This document shows, piece after piece, positions 24,601 through 34,000 of a DNA stretch of 64,000 nucleotides. Under the pieces are notes generated by a model. That model did no database searches. It was given only the letters and a program-made list of their open reading frames with translations, and was not told the DNA's origin. The translations under genes and the position numbers were made by a program. Numbering within the stretch: the first letter of the stretch is position 1; every line of letters starts with the position of its first letter. The DNA lies in the NCBI RefSeq assembly GCF_018143015.1, contig NC_054743.1, positions 28,864,934-28,928,933 of the forward strand. The letters are read 5' to 3'. This DNA is from Lytechinus variegatus. Taxonomy: Eukaryota; Echinodermata; Echinoidea; Temnopleuroida; Toxopneustidae.

Positions 24601-25630
24601 TGATAAATGTGCTACATTGCCTCCAATATTTTACTTGAAAAGTCCATAATCGATAGCTTGGACTACACTAAGCAATTTCATTATTTTCCGGATTCTTTTG
24701 TTATGATTTTGTTTCCTATCATCAACCCTAACTCCAGGTCTGGTAGCTGCGGCAGAGAAGCCTAAGAAGAAAGGTGATGTTTCCAAGGTAATCCGCAAGG
24801 ATCTGTCTGGCAAACACCCCGTGATGGCGCTAAATGAACTCTGTAATAAGAAAAGATGGGGCAAACCAAACTTTGAAGTTGTCAGGGAAGATGGTCCAGC
24901 TCACAGGAAGAACTTTGTTTTCAAGGTAAAATATGAATAATATGCAGTAGTAATGTCCCTCGACGAGACTCGTCAATGTCCCTTGAAGAGACACAGTAGT
25001 GTCCCTCGACATCTGCAAAAGCTTGCAACGCTCCACAGAAGAGTAGATGGGTACCAGGAAGAATGAAAACCTTACAGGAAGTGGACAATATTAGCTTTAT
25101 GAGCTGAGATGGGTAGACCTTGTTAACTTGTAGCTAGATGTGTCTCACTTGTTCAAATTTACTGTTATTATTTATGCTGTTTATACCTTTCTGAAATGTA
25201 AGACTATTAGAATGGGATTATGGTGATGTGAAATCATATTCACTATGTATTCTGTAGATTGTTGTATGCCTGATCTTAAACACAAAAACTGCTGTTAGAT
25301 ATTCACAAAGCCATTTTTGTAATTTGGACTTGAAAAAAATACAATTATGTTTATCAAATCCAAAGCCTATTTATCATTCTCTGCTCACTGGCCCTATATA
25401 ATATTTGACCGTACATCATTAAGTCATACCATTCTGAAATTTATTTGCATTGATTTTGCATACATTGATGGAAAAATGAATTTTTATTTTGTGATTGTCT
25501 CCTTTACTTGTTCCAGGTGCGTATCCGAAACGAAGAGTACATTCCGACTGTGCCTTCGGCGAATAAGAAAGATGCAAAGGCTTTGGCAGCCACGGTCGCT
25601 CTTCAGAAAATGGGTCTACTGATGTCGTGA
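3586..25630 (+). CDS. SON: SON, nuclear-speckle splicing cofactor (ten coding exons)
   Basis: Coding exons: 3586-3665, 12831-16243, 16914-17113, 18536-18670, 19629-19922, 20365-20475, 21485-21607, 23930-24077, 24738-24925, 25517-25630. All junctions are GT-AG and keep phase, giving 1601 residues. SON is an RNA-binding splicing cofactor of nuclear speckles that supports removal of weak introns, notably in cell-cycle genes. Visible here: a short N-terminal segment like that of human SON; a long Lys/Ser/Glu-rich disordered body; RS runs near residues 973-1010 and 1100-1115; the conserved KKKLLEIAKANA block near 1128; a Pro/Thr/Ala-rich linker (exon 5); a G-patch near 1466-1487; and a dsRNA-binding domain near 1529-1600. 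It is shorter than the ~2,400-residue human protein because the vertebrate tandem-repeat arrays are absent. The 3' neighbour is convergent DONSON, as in human. Confidence 0.95.
3888..4763. mobile_element. Terminal-inverted-repeat element in SON intron 1
   Basis: TATCTTATTGCCGGACAC near 3890-3908 is repeated in inverse as GTGTCCGGTAATACAATA near 4738-4755. The pair is flanked on both sides by the same 15-bp direct repeat TACTTGGGCTGGCAG (3874-3888 and 4764-4778). The interior has a GC-rich palindrome near 4112-4124 and no transposase. The 15-bp flanks are longer than usual target duplications, so the element may sit between copies of another repeat. Confidence 0.5.
4889..5876. repeat. Modular dispersed repeat, copy 1 (module order A-B-C-D)
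   Basis: Four modules shared with 44.6-45.9 kb: A (4889-5259), starting with GACAGCTGGTAGCCGTCTG and a stem with ACAGACGGCT; B (about 5273-5713), starting TCATTCAATGAACAAGG and including the palindrome AAGGTTATAATATAACCTT; C (about 5714-5768), starting CCATAGTCCTACCTATAG; and D (about 5769-5876), starting TCGCGCTAGAACTTCGG. No coding potential was seen. The second copy has the modules in order B-A-D-C. Confidence 0.7.
7440..8330. repeat. Degenerate ~100-115-bp tandem repeat with GCGAGCGCG core
   Basis: The block GCGAGCGCGCAGCGCGAGCT plus AATTTTCC, a TTCTGACATGAAA-like segment and TTTTAAGGACTGTTTGTAAG recurs near 7500, 7610, 7705, 8000, 8095, 8190 and 8310 with varying decay. It is the middle domain of the foldback. 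A related degenerate copy occurs near 48.95-49.39 kb. No protein is encoded. Confidence 0.7.
8328..8489 (+). repeat. Polypyrimidine (C/T) tract
   Basis: About 160 nt of almost pure C and T on the plus strand, opposed by a purine strand. A shorter polypurine stretch lies at 7840-7930 in the opposite sense. The long open frames across it are compositional artefacts. Such tracts can form triplex structures. Confidence 0.9.
9302..9887. mobile_element. 585-bp near-perfect palindromic foldback
   Basis: The left arm from 9303 (CACTTCACTATCGCTACACT) is mirrored by the right arm ending at 9886 (GTAGTGTAGTGAAGT), with arms of about 270 bp meeting near 9595. Large matched blocks include the segment with TTCTTACTCTTCACCCG and GATTTTGGGCCAGTATC. 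Half-copies of the same family occur at about 50960-51262 and a head fragment at about 43705-43745. No coding capacity. Confidence 0.85.
10760..12494. mobile_element. Non-autonomous DNA transposon with 8-bp target duplication (hAT-like)
   Basis: The ends TAAGCCTGAGTC...GACTCAGGCTTA are inverted repeats, flanked by the exact 8-bp direct repeat GTAGGGAG at 10752-10759 and 12495-12502. Each terminus also contains a sub-terminal CCGGTGTTCGA / TCGAACACCGG hairpin. An 8-bp duplication fits hAT or P-type transposition; no transposase is present. The interior holds about three degenerate ~0.5-kb tandem repeats (see separate entry). It lies in SON intron 1. Confidence 0.8.
10995..12150. repeat. Internal ~0.45-0.5-kb tandem repeats of the hAT-like element
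   Basis: Recurring landmarks: AATTTGAAG...TCATGAATGGAA (near 10999 and 11500, a decayed one near 11957); ATGCGCA after CGCATGC or GTGCATGC (near 11103 and 11577); TTTAGAGCTTGATGTGAAAC (near 11267) against TTTAGGGCTCGATTTGAAAC (near 11752); CATCAGGATTGATTCTCGAA (near 11378) against its counterpart near 11836. Spacing is about 460-500 bp. Confidence 0.65.
12831..16243 (+). CDS. SON: SON main exon (Lys/Ser-rich body)
   Basis: A 3.4-kb exon between acceptor ATCTTTTCAG (ends 12830) and donor CAT|GTAAGT. It encodes an almost wholly low-complexity, highly charged protein: acidic Ser/Asp blocks near 13410-13470, a Lys/His cluster near 13670-13750 (KHKHKKSKKKKSKHKRK), then Lys/Glu/Ser repeats, RS runs at about 15670-15780 and 16060-16115, and the conserved KKKLLEIAKANALQRM just before the donor. 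Antisense and frame-shifted reading frames over this exon are shadows of its biased composition. Confidence 0.95.
16914..17113 (+). CDS. SON: SON exon 3
   Basis: Encodes EVNESIQKFTERCKALANLQ, an acidic stretch, then PFVRHPFKVKE and PIVLNIK. Human SON has the matching order ATIEELTEKCKQIAQS, an acidic stretch and YHHPFKLSEPKPIFFNLNI. Acceptor CCTACAG, donor CAAG|GTATTT. Confidence 0.93.
17275..17769. mobile_element. Palindromic MITE, SON intron 3
   Basis: GGGGAAGTTCACCCTGA at 17275 is inverted as TCAGGGTGAACTTCCCC ending 17769, flanked by TAAA on both sides. The interior is AT-rich without coding capacity. It fits a short non-autonomous DNA element. Confidence 0.75.
18536..18670 (+). CDS. SON: SON exon 4
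   Basis: A 45-codon exon containing QFPVSSGSQHRKKE and DPYGQWT, matching human EFPVSSGSQHRKKE and VYGEW. Acceptor CTCTTTAG, donor ACA|GTGAGT. A palindromic MITE begins only about 30 bp into the following intron. Confidence 0.95.
18701..18874. mobile_element. Palindromic MITE (GCCGTTTCATAAAGCTG family), copy 1
   Basis: GTTTCATAAAGCTGTTCGTA with GAGCGACTTTAAGAAC is mirrored by TCTTAAAGTCGCTCTTAAC and AACTTTATAAAACACC. The ~174-bp unit folds on itself around a short centre. It begins ~30 bp after the SON exon 4 donor. Three further copies are present in the window. Confidence 0.85.
19629..19922 (+). CDS. SON: SON exon 5, Pro/Thr/Ala-rich linker
   Basis: Ninety-eight codons, phase 0 at both ends. 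It encodes EKPEPKPEPKPP, then long runs of Ala, Thr and Pro with almost no charged residues, ending in AEEDRVFEDAPGF. The low-complexity linker replaces a shorter charged linker in human SON, so it looks lineage-specific. Confidence 0.9.
20365..21607 (+). CDS. SON: SON exons 6 and 7
   Basis: Exon 6 (20365-20475, 37 codons) encodes RALQSNPNNVEALTVLHHSQ, like human RLSENAFDLEAMSMLNRAQE. Exon 7 (21485-21607, 41 codons) encodes KPGLFTGSTDATFLRPEQLS and NQAWIKK, like human PGQFTGSTGVQVLTQEQL and AQAWIKK. The intron between them holds an exact tandem duplication near 20.7 kb and no other exon was found. Confidence 0.95.
20679..20853. repeat. 91-bp tandem duplication in SON intron 6
   Basis: The segment beginning TTTTAGAGTATTTGTTCC at 20679 is repeated from 20770 with no difference seen over about 84 bp. 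The perfect match suggests a recent duplication. Confidence 0.9.
21758..21775 (+). repeat. Poly-C run in SON intron 7
   Basis: Eighteen consecutive C residues, likely length-variable and a place where assembly length may be wrong. Confidence 0.9.
23930..24077 (+). CDS. SON: SON exon 8, G-patch domain
   Basis: Encodes DMFLTAAPVNTDIGRSLMHK followed by MGWKQGEGLGKNKEG, the canonical G-patch glycine pattern (G-x-x-hydrophobic-x-x-x-M-G-W-x-x-G-x-G-L-G-K). G-patch motifs bind RNA and activate DEAH helicases in splicing. The acceptor is ACCCAACAG. The open frame continuing upstream from 23798 is intronic read-through, because exon 7 joins here in phase 0. Confidence 0.95.
24130..24497 (+). mobile_element. 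Decayed CR1/L2-type LINE 3' end in SON intron 8
   Basis: A degraded reading frame contains YRLRSSEDTSILHIPR and a later AVPNYEI segment, matching the LRSS...L-x-x-PR...AP-x-x-WN pattern of CR1/L2 ORF2 C-termini. It is followed by AAAGCGCATAGAGC, GTGCTATATAAGCACC and an (ATT)n tail. The tail resembles that of the SINE at 57.1-57.4 kb. Confidence 0.6.
24738..25630 (+). CDS. SON: SON exons 9 and 10, dsRNA-binding domain
   Basis: Exon 9 (24738-24925) and exon 10 (25517-25630) encode a C-terminal double-stranded RNA-binding fold: HPVMALNELCNKKRW (helix 1), PNFEVVREDGPAHRKNFVFK (strands), and NKKDAKALAATVALQKMGL (helix 2 with the basic KKDAK loop). Human SON ends its domain in NKKHAKATAATVVLQAMGL. 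The stop is TGA at 25628-25630, two residues after the domain, much shorter than the human tail. Confidence 0.95.
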
Positions 25631-26040
25631 TCAAGAATCCAGCACACCATTCATGGAAGACAGAATTAAAAGCACAAAAGTTACCTCAAGTTGACTTTTC
25701 TTTCATATATGAACTAGCTTGCTAAGGCTATCAAGAACTTTCAGAGATGTCAATCTTCAAGCAATTTCCTGATTTCAAGCTCTGATGACTTACCTTTATA
25801 AAGGACAGCACACATGGGGCTTTTAACATGTTAAGGCTTCGCTTCAGGCTGGCATCACTGAACTTTGTTTCACATGAAGAAAATCCCTGTGCTTAATACT
25901 GAATCCCTGTTTCGGCTTCGTCTAGACACCTGAAGAGGCAGTCAGCTAGTACAAAAATGCATTAGGCCATGGTATCTTTCTGCTGGACAAGCAACTTTGA
26001 GAGGGTTTTGAGGTAACCATGGGAGTAAAAGGAGGGAGCA
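25631..26040 (+). other. SON 3' UTR, extent unknown
   Basis: Downstream of the TGA there is no further coding sequence. ATTAAA occurs about 36 bp after the stop and AATAAA at 27400-27405; which is used cannot be told from sequence. Confidence 0.4.
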
Positions 26041-26049
26041 AAATTATGG

Positions 26050-26545
26050 GCCAGATTTTCCATGCGTGACCAAGAAAACCTGTAAAAAGGACCTCTTTTT
26101 TAAAGATAGGGCAGCACGTTACGTACATAATGTAATAAGGGTGTCAAAAACACTGAAATAATGAAAAAAGGGCATATATTACGCTAGGAAAATTACGTGT
26201 TTGCTAGGGTATGAAAAAAAATGCTTAATTTATAAAGGATGTACTTTTTGCCCTAACACTGTGTTTAGGGTTCGATTTGAGCGAGGTATGTGGGGTGAAA
26301 TTAATCCAATTCATGTAAAGATAAAGCCGACGTCCAGCCATGATCACGTCCGTGATAACAATTAAGATATTGTTCTACTCGTTTAGGGGGTCATTTCAGG
26401 GTATGATTGTCAAAGGTATTGTTTTGTTTCAAATACTTGTTAAAGGGTTTCATATGCCAATACTTGTAAAGAGGTACATTTTCAGAACATGGAAAATACT
26501 TGTTTAGGGTGCTTTTCGAAACCCCATGGTCACGCATGGTATCCA
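26050..26545. mobile_element. Element with CCATGCGTGACCA inverted ends
   Basis: CCATGCGTGACCA near 26060 is inverted as TGGTCACGCATGG near 26528. Between them short phrases such as ATACTTGT-AAAGGG recur about every 40-60 bp. No reading frame. It lies in the SON-DONSON gap. Confidence 0.6.
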
Positions 26546-26559
26546 CCTTTCAATGGAAG

Positions 26560-28428
26560 TTGGTTGGTTACCAAGTATTTTGGTTCCGTTATTTTCCCAA
26601 ATTAGTATTCCAAAACATGTAGAGTGCATTGATGGTTGAGATGGCATCAGTTCCCACCAATCTTGCTCTCTATGAAGACGATTAGGGCTGAACTTCCAAG
26701 GGATTTTATATGTAATGCTTCTGGGAAAACATTCAAATTCATTAGATGATCTTTAAAGGTTTTCATGATGGAGAGAATAATGGAAGTTTTTTTGGTAAAC
26801 ACCATGTATGTGTAATGCAGTGTACTTATCATTGAGTGTGTCAATACATGCACTTACATGTAGTTCTCTCTGTCAAACAGGGTGCGGAACAGTTTTGAAA
26901 GTGGGAGGAGGGCTGGCCATGCAGAAGATAATCAGATAATCATTTTTACATTTGTGTTTTTGTGGAAAAAGTGTGTGGGGGTGGGCTACCACAGCCCCTG
27001 TCAAATACATCACAGGATGATTAAGGTAGGTCACCAGAAAGGCATGGGTACTTTCTTCATTTTCTGTGGGCTTGTTTATAGAGTACCATTGGCTGTTGAG
27101 TGTTCGAACAATGGCACCGCTAGCAGTTGCCATTGTAATTACCATTGATGAGAGTCAATGGTCAAATTTAATACATGTTGGTCCAAGGTAAAATCTTTTA
27201 CAGACTGAACCCTATTTAAATTTTAACCACATTTTAGGATTCTATTTTCTCCCCCCAAATTCCAGACCAAACTTGTTTTTCTTTAAGGGGGTCTGGTAAA
27301 TTTGACCCAATCCCCTTTTAATTTCCATAAGTACTTGTACATTTTATGTGTGCAACAAGTATTTGACTGGTTAATGCAATTACCATTTGAACAGCACGAA
27401 ATAAACTTGACTGAGGCTAGAATTAATTTGGTAATTTTTATATCCGTGTTTCATCATAATGATTTTCATTAAGATTAAACGCTTTATGAAGAGTGAAAAT
27501 ATATTTCAGGACAGGAAGAAGAAAAGAGCGTCATGTGTAACTACAGTCAACTCTTTCCTGTATTGGAATTGGAAAAACACTGAAGAAATTTTGGTTTTAT
27601 GAGTTGTTAACATTAAAAAAATTAGAAGACCAATAAGTTTTATAAGAAATTGTGTAAACTTAGTATTGCAAAGGTTGCACATGCATTGTAGGTTTTCTGA
27701 CCTAAGACCATGATTAGTAGGATTCTTGCAGTTTAAAAAAAAAATTTTTTAAAGAATATATTAAAGCAAATATCAAAAAGATTAAACACATTTTATTTTT
27801 TTAACATCTTACTGTACAATGTACATTGAGAATTTTCTAAAGTTGTCATTAAATTATGTTCAAGGTTTGAAATGGTTTGAATAATGCTGTTTATACATTA
27901 AAATAAATTAACCATGCTACTAAAATATGCATTTCACTTTGTCTTTATTGTAGTTTATAAAAATTCATTATAAATTTGCATTATGTCACATACATACACG
28001 AAATATACTATTGATAGTTACATCTGTACAACACGGTAATAAATACATTTCAGAATTCAGGAATTCACCTCTTGCATTACACAAGGTAAAGTTCCCAATT
28101 TTCTGCAATACAAAAACAGAAAAAATTCAGAGGTAAGAAAAATTGAATGGGAAACATGGTCTTAGCATTTGATACTGACATCTACGAACTATATTTATAC
28201 CTTCTGTATATTGCCGATTAGAACAGAATTTTATTTTATAATTTAGAACGACGGACACAGAATTGCTATTTTAGAAAAAGGGGGACTTTTTCCAAGGAAC
28301 AGGACATCTGAAACAAATTTTTTCTCTCTCAAGATTACACTTTTAAGACCCAGACCGGACCCAAAATGAAATTGATAAATCATATAACAATCGAAAGCTA
28401 ATAAATTACTTAATACAGAAATCCAACC
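26560..28428. other. AT-rich intergenic stretch, nothing recognised
   Basis: No exon, RNA gene or convincing repeat was recognised. The short open frames near 26.9-27.1 kb lack any family resemblance. Confidence 0.45.
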
Positions 28429-28432
28429 TTAA

Positions 28433-28998
28433 AGGACAAGTCCACCCCAACAAAAAAAATATAACAGCATAACACTGAAAATTTCATCAAAATCGGATGT
28501 AAAATAAGAAAGTTATGACATTTTAAAGTTTCCCTTACTTACACAGAACAGTTATATGCACATCTCGGTCGGTATGCAAATGGGAACTGATGACATCACT
28601 ATTTCTTTTGTATTCTATTATATAAAATATGAAATATTTTTATTTTCTCGTCATTGTCATGTGAAATGAAGTTTCATTCCTCCCTGAACACGTGGAATTC
28701 CATTATTTTAACATTTTGTACTTCAGGCAAGGAGGTCCTAATCATCGAATTCGTAAAAATTGAAATATTGTAGAATTTAAACAATAAAAAACAAAAGAAA
28801 TAGTGAGTGACATCATCGACTCTCTCATTTGGATGTAACTGGCTCATTCATATAACTATTTTGTTAAAAATAAGTGAAACTTTGAAATGTCATGACTTTC
28901 CTATTTTACATCCGATTTTGATGAAATTTTCAGCATTGTGCTAGTCTGATTTTTCTCTATTGATTCAAATCAACATTTTTCTGAGGTGGACTTGACCT
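28433..28998. mobile_element. MITE with TTAA-flanked inverted ends
   Basis: AGGACAAGTCCACC at 28433 is inverted as GGTGGACTTGACCT ending 28998, with TTAA directly outside both ends (28429-28432, 28999-29002). Inner arms also pair, for example AAATTTCATCAAAATCGGAT against ATCCGATTTTGATGAAATTT. TTAA flanks fit a piggyBac-type target duplication, though a shorter TA duplication cannot be excluded. Confidence 0.75.
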
Positions 28999-29812
28999 TT
29001 AATGCATTTTCACCACTTAACAGCCGAGTATTTTGCTTAAGAACAGCTTTAATTATAGGGCTTCCAAAATAGACTTTCCTGTAAATGCTCTCACCGGCCT
29101 CGATACCACAATGTCATATTGTGTTAGAAGCAGTGTTAATTCCATACAGTGTGTTTTACACAGAAAAAGTGGGCAATTTTCCCCCTTTCAAGATTACGCA
29201 TTTTATTTTCTTCACTTCTATCACATAAAGATATCATTGATGTCTTTTTCTGCAAGCTTGAATTGATAAAAGCTACGGTTTTTGACCAGTTTTCACCATA
29301 TTGTAATTCCTGCCAATTTGGCACAGCTTCCAAATTATATCTGCATTCAGATTATGTGTAACAAGTTTTCCTGACATAGCAATTTAGGCCCAATAAGAGC
29401 TAAGAAAAATCACAAAAAAATCGAGTGACAAGTTGTAGTTGTTTCCATCCATTTGAGCACTGAAAATTGTTATCGTAATTTCTTTTTTTGGCAAAATGAA
29501 AAGAAAAATTATATTCTGAATCTGAAACACAGAAAAATAACCCCCCTTTTCAGTGTCCAAGTTCTACAAGCCTATGGAATCATAACGCCTCTAACACAAT
29601 ATGACGTCATGGTCTTGAGGCCTAAGAAAGGCAATGGAAAGCCTTTTGTCCAAATTCACCGCGAAAACCGCTAATTTTAGATTTGCTTAAGCAAATTACT
29701 CATGTCAAGCGGTGAATATGCATAAAACTTTTTCTATTTCACTCAATTTATGTAGCTTACATATTTCCCACTTGTAAATTGCAATTTTAGAGACTGATTT
29801 TCCATCTAAAAA

Positions 29813-30025
29813 AATGGTCTTTTCCATTTTTAAAAATCTGTAATTCCGTTTCAACTTGATCTAAAAATGGAAATTCAGTTTTGTCACTGAAAATGTACAC
29901 AACAAAAACCTGAATTCCATTGCCAGTCTTTGCAAAGGTGAATTCCATAAATTTTTACATGAAAAGTATAAGAACCAAACTGAATTTCTGTTTTATTTAC
30001 TGGTAAAACAGAAAATCACTGTCAC
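29813..30025. repeat. ~210-bp dispersed repeat, inverted relative to 33236-33455
   Basis: Shares AAATCTGTAATTCCGTTTC, GATCTAAAAATGGAAATTC and CAGAAATTCAG-type blocks with the segment at 33236-33455 in opposite orientation, 3.2 kb away. One copy lies downstream of the DONSON stop and the other in a DONSON intron. Confidence 0.7.
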
Positions 30026-30684
30026 TATAATTTAAGCTCTGGTCTGGGTCTTTAAAGGATATTTAAGGACTTAAAATTTTTAATTCAGTATACCAGGATG
30101 GTAGCCAGTATGGAAAATATTTGAAACAATTGAAAACTAATATGGGAAGACTCCAAGGGTCATTGGTAATGGTCAGTGTTGAAAAGGATTGGGAGGATTG
30201 AAGAGTTGAAAAATGAGAGAAAGATGATGAGTAGGTGAGGCAGAGTATCCTCTCTTGAAAATGAGTGAGAAGTGATGAAATCGTGAAGACCAGAGAAATC
30301 TGCTTGACTTGAGTAAAATTTGAGTTACAACAAGTACACAAAACACGTTTTGCACAATAATGGTCTAATATTACTTTGGCTTATCATCGGTGGGCTAATA
30401 AAACCTTGTATCTCAAAAGCTTTTTAAAAATTAGGACAGTTAAGAAAAAAAGCTTTAATTTCAGAATTAATACAAGAGCAGCAATCTCACATTGTCTGAA
30501 TCCTGTTGAAAACTCTCTAGGCAAAAGAATGTTGCCACTTGTATCATAGCTCTGAAATATATATATTTTTAGATGTCTGTGAAATGTTCCAGTTTGAGAT
30601 ACTAGGATTCAACAGCACACCGACGTTATGCAATTAAAGGACTTTATGAAAAATATAAAGTCGAATATGTAGACTTGACCATAA

Positions 30685-31044
30685 TTATAAGAATAAGCCA
30701 TCTTTGCACAACACCTCCTTGACTGGTAGATTCACAGTACACATGCTTGTCAAATATTCTGCCTGACTTTTAGATAGTCCACAGTTCATTCTCAATGCAT
30801 TCAATTTCTCACTGTCCCATGTGTCTGTCCCTCCCTTCTTCTCATTCGTGGAATGTGAACAGCTCGTGAATGGCGACGTTGCTTCGTGATTGCTGAGGGC
30901 CATCTGGAAAGCGCCATCTTGCGTCCTACGCAGGAGATGGCAGAGGCTGTGGATGTTGTGTGGCATGACGGGGCCCGTGACCTCTAGACTACTGAGCTCT
31001 ACCAGTGATTGGTTGGTCTGTTGCTTCAGAGTGCCTGATTTCAA
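30685..31044 (-). CDS. DONSON: DONSON exon 10 (C-terminus)
   Basis: Encodes SLEVTGPVMPHNIHSLCHLL (human [20 protein letters not shown]), an insertion with a short Lys/Gly stretch, then LNALRMNCGLSKSQAEYL (human KELTNCGLHPNTLEQL) and the end KEVLCKDGLFL. The stop TAA lies at 30687-30685. Confidence 0.95.
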   Translation of the reverse strand: MKSGTLKQQTNQSLVELSSLEVTGPVMPHNIHSLCHLLRRTQDGAFQMALSNHEATSPFTSCSHSTNEKKGGTDTWDSEKLNALRMNCGLSKSQAEYLTSMCTVNLPVKEVLCKDGLFL

Positions 31045-34000
31045 CTGGAATTTAACAAGAGGAAACAAATGTTAACACCACGACAGAGCAAGTGCATTAT
31101 TTGTTTTACAAAATAGGCTTTACAGTACTTGCTCTTTTTCTCTGTTCTATGACAGAGCTGCAAACTTTACTAATTACCTTTTAGGAAGAATTTACTGAAA
31201 AATAAGGGAGATCTCTCAAAAAATCAATGTGTGTATCAGGGATAGGTTAAAAATCTGCTATTTTTTAGGGAGTCTGACAATCGCGGAGACTTGGCAGCCC
31301 TATTATGATAAACACCACAGAAAAACTTTTACCTGGTTGGCTAAGAGCAAGTTTAATTGGATCATCATTCACAAGGTGCTTTGAGAAACACCCCCTGGGG
31401 GAATCCCCCATAAGATATCCACGAATGAGTATTACCTTACAGCTGTGGAGGGTAGCCCCTTTGAAGGGTAGAGGTGAGAGGATGGTTGGGGGTATGTCGG
31501 CTAGCGGACCTACACTGGTGAGCACCGTCCGGCTATTCAGGAGGAAGTTGTACAAGGCTTGGGTGTCCAGTCCTTCCACGAGAACCAGAGATTGTGGCCG
31601 ATTGTCCAGCTTAAGCAGCTGGTCAGATTGGCTGAGGATAGCGTGGTCAAGGAATCACTCTCAAACGGCTTGAGAAACAAATGAATTATAGCAAGTTTTT
31701 AAGTGTAGGTTTTGAAGATTTCCACATGCCAAAATATCATTCATAATAACTTCAAGAGATCACCCCTGTCTGTGTTAATAGTAGGTTCATAACAGGTCTA
31801 TGTTCCTCATAAATGCTTAAACATCAAATGCACATGCAACATGATGGAAACTTGGTGGCTGTTTCATAAAGCTGTTTGTAAGTTACGAGAAACTTTACGA
31901 ACTGTCTACTGTCTATCCTTTCTTGAGGTAAATCATGTGCCCCAAATTTTCAATGGTGTAGATTTAACTCCTAAGAAAGGATCATCAGTCATTCATAAAG
32001 TCGCTTGTAACTCAGGAGCAGCTTTATGAAAACCAACCTGGGCACAATTTCATGGAAGTTGTTAACACAATTAACTTAAGCGAGTCATTCTCTGACAGTT
32101 GTAATGGAAACAGTCTGGGCCAGTGATTCTATTAACCCTTATTAAACTGGGGGGGTCAATTTGACCTCCCCCCTCCTTGAAAAACTTTTTTGACCGTGCC
32201 ACTCACTGTCCTACTACTTTCAAGTCTTGTACATCTTTCGAGACCAAATCTGCGATGCCCTGGTACGCGTTCACAAATTACGCAATATTTTGTAAGTGCA
32301 AAAACAAAGGTTTGAAAAAACAAAGAAATATGTAACAATTAATAAAATACATAGGAAATTAATGTTTTGGGGGCAATTTTTTTTAGATTTTTGTTAGAAA
32401 TGTAGAATTGATAGGTTCACAAAAAATTAGGATTCTTCTAGCTGTATAAGGTGAGTTAAAGGCAAAAACATACACACAAAAACAAATTTAGGGCAAATAT
32501 CAGATGCTTATTTGCATAATTAATCAATATAACGATATAAGCGATCAATTTTTTTTAATTTTACAATACAGTTTTGGAAATGTGCATGCAAACTTCTGCG
32601 GCGATCGCGCAATCAATGGCCGAGATCTGGGGGGGGGCAAATTTACCCCCCCTCTCCCCATATTATGTTGGTCCGAAATAGCCCAGCTAAGTTAGGGTTG
32701 AAGCCAATCAAAGTCTCTAATATATTTAGCACAGACAAATATTAACAGACACCAAATGATGAACATATATACCAAGTCTCATAGCACAAACATTAAAAGG
32801 GATACAATTTGACTCTGGTAGGTTCTAGCGATGGAAAATTAGTCTTATCAAGACCAATGCTCTGCAACCATGACGATGCCTTGGTAGGGCTTTGAAGGAT
32901 GTCTTCCTCTTCCTCCTCCTCTGTTGGCTCTTCTTTTATCTGACCTTCTTCGTTGTTGGGCTCAGACAGCTCATCAGTCTCTCCATCAGGACAGCTGAAA
33001 GATAAATATGAATCAATAATAACTTACAAACTGATGTAGTGAGTAAAAACATTTTTTTTTTTCAAATTTTAGAATCTTCATGAGTAAAAAAATGTAGAGC
33101 TACTATTACTATTGTATTTTCATAAAGTGACGGTTGTGGTTAAAGCTCATCGTTACCAAAAATAAATTGAAAACTATGCAAATGAATAAACATAGAAATA
33201 TCTTATTTCATCCAACCTTTATGGATTAAGAGGGACAGTAATTTTCTGTTTTACCGGTAAATAAAACAGAAATTCTGTTTGGTTCTTATTCTTTTCATGT
33301 AGAACTTCATGGAATTAATCTTTGCAAAAATGGAATTCAGGTTTTTGCTGTGTACATTTCCAGTGACAACACAGAATTTCCATTTTTAGATCAAGTTGAA
33401 ATGGAATTACAGATTTTCAGAAACGGAAAAGACAATTTTTCAAAATGGAAAGAGGTTGATATTGATCCTACAATCTTTAAAAAAAAATATTTTCTATTTT
33501 CTAAATATTGATTTCTTTTAATTTGGTGGATTCACAATATGGTGCGCCAACTATTGGTAGCAGCGAACAGGCCAAATTTCTTACTTCGGGGTCGACATTG
33601 CACGTAGATAGCGCACGGTACTGGAATGAGACTGTGATGCTTCAAAAATGAAAACCGTATGGCAAGAATTAATAATAATAATAATGCTCAATTCTTGTAT
33701 AGCACATCACACATAGCATAGTGTAGGACTGTTATTTTGACAATTGGTTTCCTTTAATAGTTTAGTTATTTACAGTTCAAGCTTTGGTATTTAGTTCAGC
33801 TTTGTTTACATTCCTGATGCTTCTGTTGTCATCCATTTACATTTGACTTTCAACCTGCTTCTCCTGTCATTCCTTTCCTATTCAGATGTGTTCATTCATT
33901 ACATTCCCACATCTGATTCTTTTGTTCAACATTCTTATTATGTAATCATCCCAACATCTTATTCATCTCCATCCTCTATCTCTTATTGGTTATTTTTATG